From positions 4,836,001 through 4,900,000 of the forward strand of contig NZ_JAPEOZ010000001.1 of NCBI RefSeq assembly GCF_026340655.1: a stretch of DNA of 64,000 nt. The letters are read 5' to 3'. The notes below the pieces were generated by a model. It saw only the letters and a list, made by a program, of their open reading frames with translations, made no database searches and was not told the origin of the DNA. A program made the position numbers and the translations under genes. Source of the DNA: Streptomyces sp. NBC_01275. GTDB taxonomy: Bacteria > Actinomycetota > Actinomycetes > Streptomycetales > Streptomycetaceae. Below, piece after piece: positions 23,671-32,716 of this stretch (its first letter is position 1; each line of letters opens with the position of its first letter).

Positions 23671-25899
23671 CTAGTGGGCGGTGGGGAGGGCCGGTTCGGG
23701 CTGTTGGTCGGGCTCGGGCGTGGTCGGCGCCGGGATCTTGTGGCTGAGCTTCTCGCCCTCGACGTCGATGTTCGGGAGGAGGAAGTCCAGCCAGCGGGGG
23801 AGGTACCAGGCCTTGTCGCCGAGGAGGGACAGGATCGCCGGGACGATCGCCATGCGGACGACGAACGCGTCGAAGAAGACGGCGATGGCGAGGCCGAAGC
23901 CGATCATCTTGATCATCGACTCGCCGGCGCCGATGAAGCCGGAGAACACCGCCATCATGATCAGCGCGGCGGCGACGACGACTCGGGCGCTGTGCCGGAA
24001 CCCGGAGACCACCGCCTGTCCGGGCCGGTCGCCGTGGACGTACGACTCCCTGATCCGGGAGACGAGGAAGACCTCGTAGTCCATGGCGAGGCCGAAGACG
24101 ATGCCCACCAGGAAGATCGGCATCAGGCTCATGATCGGGCCGGTCTGCTCCACGCCGAGGAGTTCCGCGCCGTGCCCCTGCTGGAACACCAGGACGACCG
24201 AGCCGAGGGCGGCGAGGACGGAGAGGAGGAAGCCGAGGGCCGCCTTGAGGGGCACGAGGAGGGAGCGGAAGACCAGCAGGAGCAGGACGACGGCGAGTCC
24301 GACGACCAGGGCGAGGTAGGGGAACAGGGCCGCCTGGACCTTCTCGGCGACGTCGATGTTCAGCGCGGTGGAGCCGGTGACCTCGTAGTGCGCGCCCGCC
24401 TTCGCCTCGATGCCGCTCCGCTCGTCGCGGATCAGCTGGACGAGGTCCTTCGTCTTCTCGTCGGTGGGGCTGGTGGACGGGGTGGCGGAGAAGACGGCCG
24501 TGTCGCCGGCCTCGTTGAAACGGGCGGGGGAGACGGACACGACGCCGTCGGTGGCCGCGATGTCCTTCGAGATCGTCGCCACGGCCGTCTTCGGGTCGTC
24601 GGCGCCCTTCGCGTCCACGACGATGGTCAGCGGTCCGTTGAAGCCGGGTCCGAAGCCGTCGGCGAGGGCGTCGTAGGCGCGGCGCTCGGTGGTGGAGGTC
24701 GACTTGGCCTCGTCGCCGGGCATGCCGAGCTGGAGGTCCAGGGCGGGCACGGCGACCGCGCCCAGACCGACGACGCCCAGCAGCAGGACGGGCAGGGGGC
24801 GTCGGACGACGAGGCCGGCCCAGCGGCTGCCGCCGTTGTGCGGCTTCAGCGCCTTGCGGCGACTGCGCTTGGAGTTCTTGCGGACGCCCCGGGACAGGAC
24901 GGCGTTCGGCCAGAAGCCGAGGAGCGCGGGGACCAGGGTCAGGCAGATCAGCACGCCGACGAGGACCGCGCCGGCCGCGGCCAGCCCCATCTTGGTGAGC
25001 ATCGGGATGCCGACGACCGACAGACCGGCCAGTGCGATCACCACGGTCAGACCGGCGAAGACGACCGCCGAGCCCGCCGTGCCGGCCGCCAGGCCCGCCG
25101 CCTCACGGGGCGTGTGGCCCTTGGCGCGTTCCTCGCGGTAGCGGGAGACGACGAACAGGGCGTAGTCGATGCCGCAGGCCAGGCCCAGCATGGTGGCGAG
25201 GGTGCCGGTCGTCTCGGACAGGCCGAAGGCCTCGGAGGCCGCCATGATCGTCGCCATGCTCACGCCGACTCCGACGACGGCGGTCAGCAGCGGCAGTCCG
25301 GCGGCGGCGAGCGAGCCGAAGGTGAGCAGCAGCACGAGGGCGGCCACGGCGATGCCGATCGCCTCCGCGGAGCCGCCCGCCGACGGCTGGGTGGCCAGCG
25401 CGTCCCCGCCGACCTCCACGGTCAGACCCGCGTCCCGGGCCTGGGCTATCGCCGTTTCGAGGTGCTTCTTGGCGGTGTCGGTGAGGTCGGAGGCCTTGGC
25501 CTCGAAGGTGACGGTCGCGTAGGCGGTGGTGCCGTCCTCGCTGACGGTCCTGGCCTGGAAGGGGTCGACGGCGGCGGCCACCTGGGACCCGTCGGCGGCC
25601 TCGTCGACCAGCTTTTCGACGGCCTTGCGGTTCTCGGCCGCGGTGACCTTCTCGCCGTTCGGCGCGACGAACACGATCCGTGCGCTCGCTCCGTCGGCCG
25701 CCGTCCCGGGGAAGCGCTGCTCCAGCAGGTCGAACGCCTTCTGCGACTCGATGCCGGGCATCGTGAAGCCCTCGTCCGAGGCGGTGGGGGCCTTGGCGGC
25801 GAGGAAGCCGGCCGCGCCCAGGACGCCCACCCACAACAGGACCACGAACCAGCGCCACCTGTAGGCCGCACGGCCTAGGTGGTAAAGGACAGTTGCCAT
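23671..25899 (-). CDS. MMPL-family RND transporter
   Basis: 742 aa with about twelve membrane segments in the RND arrangement: one N-terminal span, a large outer domain, five spans, then the repeat. MMPL signatures are GIDYALFVVSRYREER in the first half and GLAMDYEVFLVSRIRE in the second, carrying the proton-relay Asp-Tyr pairs. It ends in a Pro/Glu tail. Such exporters move lipids or hydrophobic compounds. ATG 25899 has GGAGG about 10 nt upstream. The upstream region holds the GGTGTAGC palindrome shared with the sensor kinase gene. Confidence 0.95.
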   Translation of the reverse strand: MATVLYHLGRAAYRWRWFVVLLWVGVLGAAGFLAAKAPTASDEGFTMPGIESQKAFDLLEQRFPGTAADGASARIVFVAPNGEKVTAAENRKAVEKLVDEAADGSQVAAAVDPFQARTVSEDGTTAYATVTFEAKASDLTDTAKKHLETAIAQARDAGLTVEVGGDALATQPSAGGSAEAIGIAVAALVLLLTFGSLAAAGLPLLTAVVGVGVSMATIMAASEAFGLSETTGTLATMLGLACGIDYALFVVSRYREERAKGHTPREAAGLAAGTAGSAVVFAGLTVVIALAGLSVVGIPMLTKMGLAAAGAVLVGVLICLTLVPALLGFWPNAVLSRGVRKNSKRSRRKALKPHNGGSRWAGLVVRRPLPVLLLGVVGLGAVAVPALDLQLGMPGDEAKSTSTTERRAYDALADGFGPGFNGPLTIVVDAKGADDPKTAVATISKDIAATDGVVSVSPARFNEAGDTAVFSATPSTSPTDEKTKDLVQLIRDERSGIEAKAGAHYEVTGSTALNIDVAEKVQAALFPYLALVVGLAVVLLLLVFRSLLVPLKAALGFLLSVLAALGSVVLVFQQGHGAELLGVEQTGPIMSLMPIFLVGIVFGLAMDYEVFLVSRIRESYVHGDRPGQAVVSGFRHSARVVVAAALIMMAVFSGFIGAGESMIKMIGFGLAIAVFFDAFVVRMAIVPAILSLLGDKAWYLPRWLDFLLPNIDVEGEKLSHKIPAPTTPEPDQQPEPALPTAH

Positions 25900-25970
25900 G
25901 GTGGGAGGGCCTCCACATCGGTGGAACGGGGACGTTCGTCTCGGACGTCCTCGCGGACGTTCTTCTCTGG

Positions 25971-26106
25971 TTGTCCACGATTCCTGCGGGGCCGCGGCGG
26001 AACGAGGGGGCGGCCTCCCGGATGAGGGTGTAGCGGGCTACACCATCGGTGACCTGCGTCGCTCGGTTCGGGCGGGGAGTTGTCCACAAGCGCCGAGTTG
26101 TCCACA
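25971..26106. promoter_or_regulatory. DnaA-box group in the mmpL-DUF2252 gap
   Basis: TTGTCCACA is perfect at 26080-26088 and 26098-26106 (18 bp apart, same orientation), and TTGTCCACG (one mismatch) is at 25971-25979. It is intergenic between divergent genes. Confidence 0.7.
26027..26044. promoter_or_regulatory. Second copy of the GGTGTAGC palindrome
   Basis: GGTGTAGC-GG-GCTACACC has the same arms as 21762-21779, differing only at the centre. It lies 128 bp upstream of mmpL and 144 bp upstream of the divergent DUF2252 gene. Confidence 0.7.
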
Positions 26107-26187
26107 GGGGCTGACGCGGTGCAGGCGTCGGGCTGTACGGTCGGCTCGAATTGATCGGCATGTACGTGTGTGGGGGAGGCGGTCGCT

Positions 26188-27654
26188 GTGACCGAGGTCG
26201 GTGGGGACGTGCGGGGCACGGACGTGGCGGGGGCGGACGGGACGGGCGGGGCCGCGGGTGTGGGGCCGCGCCTTCCCCAGGTGCGGGGATTCGCCGAGTG
26301 GCCCGTTCAGGGGGCGGCTTCCCCGAAGGAGACGGGCAAGGCGCTGCGTACCCGGGTGCCGCGGTCTGCGCACGCCGAGTTCGACCTGGACCCCGCCCGC
26401 CCTGACGCGGTGACGACGGTCGAGGAGTCCAACCGCGGCCGCATCCCCGGGCTGACGCCGATAAGGGTCGGCCGGATGGCGGCCACCCCCTTCGCGTTCC
26501 TGCGCGGCTCCGCGGGCCTCATGGCCTACGACCTGGCCCGCACCCCCATGACCGGGATCCGCGCCCAGATCTGCGGCGACGCCCACGCGGCCAACTTCGG
26601 CCTCTACGGCGACGCACGCGGCGGCTTGGTCATCGACCTGAACGACTTCGACGAGACGGTCGACGGTCCCTGGGAGTGGGACCTGAAGCGGCTCGCCGCC
26701 TCCCTGGTCCTCGCGGGCCGGGAGGCCGGCGCCGACGAGGACACCTGCCGCCAGGCGGCGCACGGAGCGGCCGGCTCCTACCGCCGCACCATGCGCCTGC
26801 TGGCCGGGCTCCCCGTCCTGGACGCGTGGAACGCCATCGCCGACGAGGAGCTCGTCTCCCACACCGACGCCCATGACCTGCTGGGCACCCTGGAGCGGGT
26901 GTCGGAGAAGGCGCGGGCCAACACCAGCGGACGGTTCGCTGCGAAGTCGACCGAGCGCACCGAGAACGGCGGCCGCCGCTTCGTCGACGCGCCGCCGGTG
27001 CTGCGCCGTGTCCCCGACGAGGAGGCGGCGATCGTCGCCGCGTCCCTGGAGCACTACCTGACCACCCTCTCCGAGGACCGCCACCCGCTTCTGGCCCGCC
27101 ACGCGGTCCACGACGTCGCCTTCCGCATCGTCGGCACGGGCAGCGTCGGGACGAGGTCGTACGTCGTCCTGCTGCTGGACCACCGGGGCGAACCGCTCGT
27201 CCTCCAGGTGAAGGAGGCCCGCGCGTCCGCCCTGGTGCCGCATCTGCGCACGGCTGGCTTCGAGACGCCGGAGGTCGACCACGAGGGCCGTCGGGTGGTG
27301 ATCGGCCAGAAGCGCATGCAGGTCGTCAGCGACATCCTGCTGGGCTGGACGACCGTCGACGGACACCCCTTCCAGGTACGGCAGTTCCGCAACCGCAAGG
27401 GCAGCGTCGACCCCGCCGCGCTCGCCGCCGACCAGGTCGACGACTACGGCCGCATGACCGGCGCCCTTCTCGCCCGCGCCCACTCCCACAGCGCCGACCC
27501 CCGCCTCATCGCCGGCTACTGCGGCAAGAACGAGGAGCTCGACGAGGCGACGGCGGCCTTCGCCGTCGCCTACGCCGACCGCACGGAGGCGGACCACACG
27601 GATCTGGTGACGGCGGTACGGACGGGGCGGATCGCGGCCGAGACGGGGGTGTGA
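26188..27654 (+). CDS. DUF2252-family protein
   Basis: 488 aa. Typical features: RVPRSAHAEFDLDPARPD, the region FLRGSAGLMAYDLA, ICGDAHAANFG and LNDFDETVDGPWEWDLKRLA. The last two resemble the catalytic loop and metal-binding Asp of kinase-like phosphotransferases (D-H-x-N and D-F-D). GTG 26188 has GGAGG 8 nt upstream; an earlier in-frame GTG at 26170 lacks such a site. Biochemical function is unknown. It is divergent from mmpL. Confidence 0.9.
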   Translation: MTEVGGDVRGTDVAGADGTGGAAGVGPRLPQVRGFAEWPVQGAASPKETGKALRTRVPRSAHAEFDLDPARPDAVTTVEESNRGRIPGLTPIRVGRMAATPFAFLRGSAGLMAYDLARTPMTGIRAQICGDAHAANFGLYGDARGGLVIDLNDFDETVDGPWEWDLKRLAASLVLAGREAGADEDTCRQAAHGAAGSYRRTMRLLAGLPVLDAWNAIADEELVSHTDAHDLLGTLERVSEKARANTSGRFAAKSTERTENGGRRFVDAPPVLRRVPDEEAAIVAASLEHYLTTLSEDRHPLLARHAVHDVAFRIVGTGSVGTRSYVVLLLDHRGEPLVLQVKEARASALVPHLRTAGFETPEVDHEGRRVVIGQKRMQVVSDILLGWTTVDGHPFQVRQFRNRKGSVDPAALAADQVDDYGRMTGALLARAHSHSADPRLIAGYCGKNEELDEATAAFAVAYADRTEADHTDLVTAVRTGRIAAETGV

Positions 27655-27711
27655 CGGGAGCTGAGCGGGCGGGGAGCCTCGTTGGCCGCACCCTTGGCCT
27701 AGGCTGGTCGG

Positions 27712-28509
27712 GTGACGACCCCCGAAGCTGAGCAGCCCCGTCCCGAGGCGCGGCTGGAGCAGGCCGTGCGGGCCGCCGAGCAGGCGTTGATCGAGTTCGA
27801 GATCGCGGTGGAGACCTTCCGCGTCGAGGTCGAGAACTTCTCGCGGCTCCACCACCAGAAACTCGGACCCATGTACGCCCGGCTCGACGAGCTCGACGCG
27901 CAGATCGCGGAGGCCAGGGCCGCCCGCACCGGCGACCCCGAGGACGTGCGCAATGCGGCCGAGGCACGGGCCCGGGTGATGCCCATGCCCGGGGTCGAGG
28001 AGCTGTTCCACGGCTGGATGGACGGCGAGGGGCTGTTCCCGGAGGCCGCGGCGATGCTCACGGGCCAGTCGGTCCGGCCCCCGGAGCGGGTGCGGCCCAG
28101 CGAGGGCGCCCGCAAGCTCTACCGGGAGCTCGCCCGCAAGGCTCACCCCGACCTGGCGCAGGAGGACGGCGAGCGGGCCCGGCGCGAGGAGTTCATCACC
28201 CGGGTCAACGCCGCCTACGCCCGCGGCGACGAGGCCCTGCTGCGGGAGCTGGCCGAGGAGTGGGCGGCGGGTCCGGCGCCCGCGGAGCGCAGCCCGAGCC
28301 CCAGCGAGGAGCTCTACGCCCGCCTCGAGTGGCTCGCCCAGCGCAAGGAGATGCTGACGCTGGTCGCGCGGGAGCTGGAGGAGGGTGCGATCGGCGGGAT
28401 GCTTCGGCTGGCCCCGGACGACCCCGACCGTCTCCTGGACGAGATCGCCGAGAAACTCCTGGCCGAGGTGGCCCAGCGCGAGGCCGAACTGGCGGAGCTG
28501 GTGGGCTAG
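27712..28509 (+). CDS. J-domain-containing protein
   Basis: 265 aa. An N-terminal coiled coil (~10-80) is followed by a J-domain-like segment at ~130-180 with YRELARKAHPDLA, which keeps the HPD tripeptide that stimulates DnaK ATPase. A C-terminal helical region (~195-265) follows. It lacks the Gly/Phe and zinc regions of DnaJ, so it is a specialised co-chaperone or a scaffold. TAGGCT at 27700-27705 is a -10 box six bases before GTG 27712, pointing to a leaderless mRNA. Confidence 0.88.
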   Translation: MTTPEAEQPRPEARLEQAVRAAEQALIEFEIAVETFRVEVENFSRLHHQKLGPMYARLDELDAQIAEARAARTGDPEDVRNAAEARARVMPMPGVEELFHGWMDGEGLFPEAAAMLTGQSVRPPERVRPSEGARKLYRELARKAHPDLAQEDGERARREEFITRVNAAYARGDEALLRELAEEWAAGPAPAERSPSPSEELYARLEWLAQRKEMLTLVARELEEGAIGGMLRLAPDDPDRLLDEIAEKLLAEVAQREAELAELVG

Positions 28510-28676
28510 CGGCGCTCTGCGGAGGCGCTGCGGTGCCCTGCGGCGGCGGTGCGGCAGGTGGTGTGACGGCGGTGCGGAGCCGTTGCGACCGGCGGTGCGG
28601 CGGCGCAGCAGCGGTGGGCGTCGGCCGATGTGGCGGTGGGCGTCGGCCGGGGTGGCCCGTCGGGTAGCGTCGGGGC

Positions 28677-29024
28677 ATGAGTTTCGGAGCTGGTGTGCCC
28701 ACGGCCGAGGTCGGGGACCTCAAGGACGACGACTTCCTGCTGGACGTCCGTGAGGACGACGAGTGGCAGGCGGGCCACGCCGAAGGGGCGCTGCACATCC
28801 CCATCAGCGAGTTCGTCGCCCGTTACGGCGAGCTGACCGAGGCGGCTCCGCAGGACGGCCGGGTCCATGTGATCTGCCGTTCCGGCGGGCGTTCGGCCCA
28901 GGTCACGATGTACCTCGTCCAGCAGGGCATCGACGCCGTGAACATCGACGGCGGCATGCAGCTCTGGGCCGCCGCGGGCCGCCCGGTCGTGACGGACGAG
29001 GGGCAGCCGGGCTTCGTCCTGTAA
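28677..29024 (+). CDS. Rhodanese-like sulfurtransferase
   Basis: 115 aa single-domain rhodanese (GlpE size). LLDVREDDEWQAGHAEGALH is the CH2A region, and the active-site loop VICRSGGRSAQ carries the sulfur-carrying Cys (~62). It transfers sulfane sulfur or acts as a thiol carrier. TAGCGT (28665-28670) sits six bases before ATG 28677, again a leaderless promoter. The 170 bp upstream are GCGGTG-rich repeats including two copies of GCGGTGGGCGTCGGCC (~28611 and ~28632). Confidence 0.93.
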   Translation: MSFGAGVPTAEVGDLKDDDFLLDVREDDEWQAGHAEGALHIPISEFVARYGELTEAAPQDGRVHVICRSGGRSAQVTMYLVQQGIDAVNIDGGMQLWAAAGRPVVTDEGQPGFVL

Positions 29025-29058
29025 TCCGCCGGAGAGCAAGGCGCGGCGGGGCGGCAGG

Positions 29059-30234
29059 TCAGGCCAGCGGATGGGCGGCCAGCAGGTCGCCCAGTGCCTC
29101 CTCGTGGGCCGCGGCCGGTCCGAGCGACAGCTCCAGGTGCTTGGCCCAGGCGTGGTACCGGTGCAGAGGATAGTCCACGTCGGCCCCGAAGCCGCCGTGC
29201 AGATGCTGCGCGGTCTGCACGATCCGCCGTACGCCGTCCGAGGCCCAGATCTTTGCCACGGCGACGTCCCCGGAGGCGGGCAGCGCGCCCGGCGCCTCGG
29301 CGGCGATGCGCCATGCGGCCTGCCACAGCGTGACCTCCATCGCCCGCAGGTCGATGTAGCGGTCGGCGGCCTGGACGGCGACGGCCTGGAAGCTGGCGAT
29401 CGGGTGCCCGAACTGTTCCCGCTTGCCGGCGTAGTCGCTGGTCATCCGCAGGGCCTGTTCCCCCAGGCCGAGGGCCAGCGCACAGGTCCCCGTGGTCAGC
29501 AGCGTGCGCAGCCACTCCCAGGCGCCGTCGGCGGTGATGACGTCCCGGGCGGCGATCCGTGCCGATTCCAGGCGGAGTTCGCCGAGCCGCTCGCCGGTGG
29601 TGGAGATCTGCTCGGCGAGCACGGTCCCTTCCTGCCCGCGCGCGACCACGGCGAGGACGCTCCGGCCGTCGTCGCCGGTACGCGCCGGCACGAGGACGAA
29701 GTCGGCCTCGTACGCCCACGGCACCGCCGTCTGCACCCCGTCCAACACCCAGTCGCCGCCGTCACCGTGGTCCGCGCTGGCACCGCCGCCGCTTTCGCCG
29801 TCCCTCCGTGCGGTCACGGAGAGTTCGGCGGCGTCGTGGCCGGTACGGCCGTTCGCGGCGACGGTCAGGACGACCTCGCCCCGGCCCGCGCGCGCGAGCA
29901 GAGCGGACGTCAACTCCGGTCCGCCGTAGGCCTGTACGGCCGCGGCGGCCGCGCTGCTCTCCAGCAGCGGCACTCGTGCGAGCACCTTCGCCGACTCGCG
30001 CAGCACCAGACAGAGCGCGACGGCGTCCAGACCGGCTCCGCCGAACCTCTCGTCGAGCAGCAGGCTCAGCAGGTCCGCGTCGACGAGCTTCGCCCACAGC
30101 GCCCGGTCGAAGTCATGGGCGACGGCGCCCCTGGTGAGCGCGGGGCTCGGCACGCCGTCGGGGGCGACCCCGGCGAACACTCCCTGCGCGGCCTCGGCCG
30201 CCGCCTGCTGCTCCTCGGTGAAGGTGAAGTCCAC
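29059..30234 (-). CDS. Acyl-CoA dehydrogenase
   Basis: 391 aa, full-length three-domain fold: N-terminal helices (MDFTFTEEQQAAAEAA), a short beta domain, then a helical C-terminus with YAGKREQFGHPIASFQA and the terminal LHGGFGADVDYPLHRYHAW motif. It resembles the steroid/FadE28-like branch rather than short-chain enzymes; the catalytic Glu is not obvious. FAD-linked oxidation of an acyl-CoA is expected. A KstR-type operator lies 46 bp upstream. It is downstream of paaE but has its own promoter region. Confidence 0.9.
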   Translation of the reverse strand: MDFTFTEEQQAAAEAAQGVFAGVAPDGVPSPALTRGAVAHDFDRALWAKLVDADLLSLLLDERFGGAGLDAVALCLVLRESAKVLARVPLLESSAAAAAVQAYGGPELTSALLARAGRGEVVLTVAANGRTGHDAAELSVTARRDGESGGGASADHGDGGDWVLDGVQTAVPWAYEADFVLVPARTGDDGRSVLAVVARGQEGTVLAEQISTTGERLGELRLESARIAARDVITADGAWEWLRTLLTTGTCALALGLGEQALRMTSDYAGKREQFGHPIASFQAVAVQAADRYIDLRAMEVTLWQAAWRIAAEAPGALPASGDVAVAKIWASDGVRRIVQTAQHLHGGFGADVDYPLHRYHAWAKHLELSLGPAAAHEEALGDLLAAHPLA

Positions 30235-30263
30235 GGCCTGTCCTCCCGACGGGTCAGCTCATC

Positions 30264-30293
30264 TGACGGAGCGTCAAGATAGAACAGGTTCTA
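30264..30293. promoter_or_regulatory. KstR-type operator upstream of the acyl-CoA dehydrogenase
   Basis: TAGAACAGGTTCTA (30280-30293) fits the KstR consensus TNNAACNNGTTNNA with fully symmetric arms. A second symmetric element, TGACG-GAG-CGTCA (30264-30276), lies between it and the start. KstR is the TetR repressor of cholesterol-type catabolism in actinobacteria. Confidence 0.7.
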
Positions 30294-30390
30294 GAAGAAG
30301 GGAACGCAGGGGACCGGAACAGCTGGTCACCGGTTCATGGTCAGACCGTCCAGGCCCATCTCCTCCTCGATCTCCCCGATCTCGCCGATC

Positions 30391-31452
30391 TCACCGATCG
30401 AAGTCCACCTCCACCGCCTCCGTCACCGGATGCGACTGGCAGGCCAGGACGTACCCGGCGTCCGTCTCCTCCGGCTCCAGCGCGAAGTTGCGGTCCATGC
30501 GGACCTCGCCGGAGACCAGGAAGGCCCGGCAGGTCCCGCACACCCCGCCCTTGCAGGCGTAGGGAGCGTCGGGCCGGTTGCGCAGCACCGTCTCCAGCAC
30601 CGACTCCCCGTCCCGCACGGGCCAGCTCCCGCCCCGGCCGTCGAGCCGGGCGGTCACGGTGCTGTGGGCGGGGGCCGCCACGGTCGTCGTGGCCGCCGTG
30701 ACGTCGACGTGGAAGATCTCCTCGTGGATGCGGGTCCGGGCGACGCCGATCGCCCGCAGCGCCTGCTCGGCGCCCTGCACCAGCCCGAACGGCCCGCACA
30801 GGAACCAGCCCGCCACGTCCTCGACCGGCAGCAGCGCGGGGAGCAGCTCGGTCAGCCGCTCCTGGTCCAGTCGCCCGGACGGCAGCCCCGCCTGCTGTTC
30901 CTCCCGTGAGAGCACGGTGACCAGGTGCAGCCGCTGCGGGTACCGGTCCTTGAGGTCGGCGACCTCCTCCAGGAACATCGTCGAGGCGGCCGTACGGTCG
31001 CTGCGGACGAGGCAGAACCGGGCGGCGGGCTCGCGCGCCAGCAGCGTCGCGGCGATCGACAGCACCGGGGTGATGCCGCTGCCGCCGACGACCGCCGCGT
31101 ACAGGCCGGGCGCGGGCTCGAGGGTGAAGCGGCCGGCCGGGGTCATCACCTCCAGCTCGTCGCCGACGGCGATCTCCTTCAGCGCGTACGTGGAGAAGGC
31201 CCCGCCGTCGACCAGTCGTACGCCCACCCGGAGGGTGCACGGACCCTCGCCGCCGGGATCGGGCGCGGGCGAGCAGATCGAGTAGGTCCGCCGGATCTCC
31301 TCGCCGTCGGCCACGCGCCGCAGGGCGAGATGCTGGCCGGGCGCGTGCCGGTACTCCTCGCGCAGCCGGTCCGGGACCGTGAGCGTGAGGGCGACGGAGT
31401 CGTCGGTGAGCCGGTCCACCGCGGCCACCGGGAGCGGGTGGAAGCGGGCCAT
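30391..31452 (-). CDS. paaE: Phenylacetyl-CoA epoxidase reductase subunit
   Basis: 353 aa. N-terminal ferredoxin-reductase FAD domain (RRTYSICSPAP) and NAD(P) domain (VVGGSGITPVLSIAATLL), then a C-terminal plant-type 2Fe-2S domain with CKGGVCGTCRAFL and a distal Cys (LACQSHP). It passes electrons from NADPH to the PaaA di-iron centre. ATG 31452 (overlapping the paaD stop, TGATG) has AGGAG at 5 nt; GTG 31455 is closer to the site and less likely. After the stop, a +1 frame of 22 codons with coding-like GC3 ends at 30327. Confidence 0.94.
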   Translation of the reverse strand: MARFHPLPVAAVDRLTDDSVALTLTVPDRLREEYRHAPGQHLALRRVADGEEIRRTYSICSPAPDPGGEGPCTLRVGVRLVDGGAFSTYALKEIAVGDELEVMTPAGRFTLEPAPGLYAAVVGGSGITPVLSIAATLLAREPAARFCLVRSDRTAASTMFLEEVADLKDRYPQRLHLVTVLSREEQQAGLPSGRLDQERLTELLPALLPVEDVAGWFLCGPFGLVQGAEQALRAIGVARTRIHEEIFHVDVTAATTTVAAPAHSTVTARLDGRGGSWPVRDGESVLETVLRNRPDAPYACKGGVCGTCRAFLVSGEVRMDRNFALEPEETDAGYVLACQSHPVTEAVEVDFDR

Positions 31453-32003
31453 CACAACTCCTTGAAGTGGTCGAAGGGTTCACGGCAGGCGAGGCAGCGC
31501 CGCAGGGCCTTGCAGGCGGTGGAGGAGAAACGGCTGAGCAGCTCGGTGTCGACGGATCCGCAGTGCGGGCAGCGCACGGGGTCCGGTTCGACGGCGATCG
31601 TGCGCGTCGGACCCAGCTCCAACCCGACCGGACCGGACACCACTCCTGCGCGCGGGGGCGCGATGCCGAACTCCTGGAGTTTGCGGCGGCCTTCGGCGGA
31701 GATGTCGTCCGTCGACCAGGCGGGCGCGAGCACCGTGCGTACGGTGACGTCCCGCATCCCGTGCTCGTGCAGGGCCCGCTCGATGTCCAGCGACATCGCC
31801 TCCACCGCCGGGCAGCCCGTGTACGTCGGGGTCAGCTCGACCTCGACCCTGACCGCGTCGGTGCCGGTGCCGGTATCGGCGTCGCGCACATGGACGGCGC
31901 GCAGCACGCCGAGCTCCTGGAGGGTGAGCACCGGGAGTTCGGGGTCGGGCACCGAACCGGCGACCGCGAAAAGTTCCGCCTCAAGCGGGGTGAGCGTCAC
32001 CAT
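31452..32003 (-). CDS. paaD: PaaD, iron-sulfur assembly factor for the epoxidase
   Basis: 183 aa. N-terminal DUF59/MIP18-type domain (VPDPELPVLTLQELG and TPTYTGCPAVE with its conserved Cys). The C-terminal zinc/iron-type motif is CPHCGSVDTELLSRFSSTAC followed by RCLACREPF. PaaD is needed to assemble the cluster of PaaE. ATG 32003 overlaps the paaC end by 7 nt; GTG 32000 gives a GTGA overlap and is possible. Confidence 0.92.
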   Translation of the reverse strand: MVTLTPLEAELFAVAGSVPDPELPVLTLQELGVLRAVHVRDADTGTGTDAVRVEVELTPTYTGCPAVEAMSLDIERALHEHGMRDVTVRTVLAPAWSTDDISAEGRRKLQEFGIAPPRAGVVSGPVGLELGPTRTIAVEPDPVRCPHCGSVDTELLSRFSSTACKALRRCLACREPFDHFKEL

Positions 32004-32716
32004 GACGCCCCCGGGTGGCTGCGGTGCAGATGCTGCATCTCGGCGAGCATCCGCCCGAAGGACTCGGTGTGCAGGCCCTGGCGGCCCGCGCCGGCTGCCC
32101 ACGCACCGGAGCGGGGTCCCTCGGGGACGGTCAGGGTGGCCCGGCGCAGGATGCCCGCGACGGACTCCAGCCAGCTCGCGTCCAGGGCTTCCCAGTCGAC
32201 GTCCAGGCCTTCCACCGGCTGGAACAGCTCGCCGGTGTACCGCCACAGGGCCTCGCAGGCCTTCTCCATCCGCGCATGGCTGACGTCGGTGCCGTCGCCG
32301 AGCCGCAGCGTCCACTGCTCGGCGTGGTCGCGGTGATAGGCGACCTCCTTGACGGCCTTCGCGGCGAGCGGGGCGAAAGGGCCCTGCCCTGCGGCCAGTT
32401 CGGCGTACAGCAGGTGCTGGTAGGTGGAGAAGTACAGCTGGCGGGCGATGGTGTAGGCGAAGTCGCCGCCTGGCTGCTCCACCAGCTGGAGGTTGCGGAA
32501 GGCGCGCTCCTCGCGCAGATACGCCAGGTCGTCCTCGTCCCCGGCCATCGACAGCAGGACCCGGGCCTGGCCCAGCAGGTCCAGCGCGATGTTGGCCAGG
32601 GCGACCTCCTCCTCCAGGACGGGGGCATGGCCCGCCCACTCCCCCAGGCGGTGCGAGAGCACCAGGGCGTCGTCGCCCAGGGCGAGGGCGGCTGTGACGG
32701 GAAGGGTGGCGGTCAC
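31997..32716 (-). CDS. paaC: Phenylacetyl-CoA epoxidase structural subunit PaaC
   Basis: 239 aa, ferritin-like helical protein. Visible: LSHRLGEWAGHAPVLEEEVA, ALDLLGQAR, and YHRDHAEQWTLRLGDGT. It is the PaaA partner that shapes the active complex, though not itself catalytic. GTG 32716 overlaps the paaB stop (GTGA). Confidence 0.94.
   Translation of the reverse strand: MTATLPVTAALALGDDALVLSHRLGEWAGHAPVLEEEVALANIALDLLGQARVLLSMAGDEDDLAYLREERAFRNLQLVEQPGGDFAYTIARQLYFSTYQHLLYAELAAGQGPFAPLAAKAVKEVAYHRDHAEQWTLRLGDGTDVSHARMEKACEALWRYTGELFQPVEGLDVDWEALDASWLESVAGILRRATLTVPEGPRSGAWAAGAGRQGLHTESFGRMLAEMQHLHRSHPGASW

Noticed and set aside
23623..25878. Long plus-strand frame opposite mmpL
   Set aside because: Shadow of a gene with clear membrane topology; codon pattern is that of the reverse strand.
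26038..28146. Long minus-strand frame opposite DUF2252 and the J-domain gene
   Set aside because: Antisense artefact of high GC; both sense genes have motifs and start signals.
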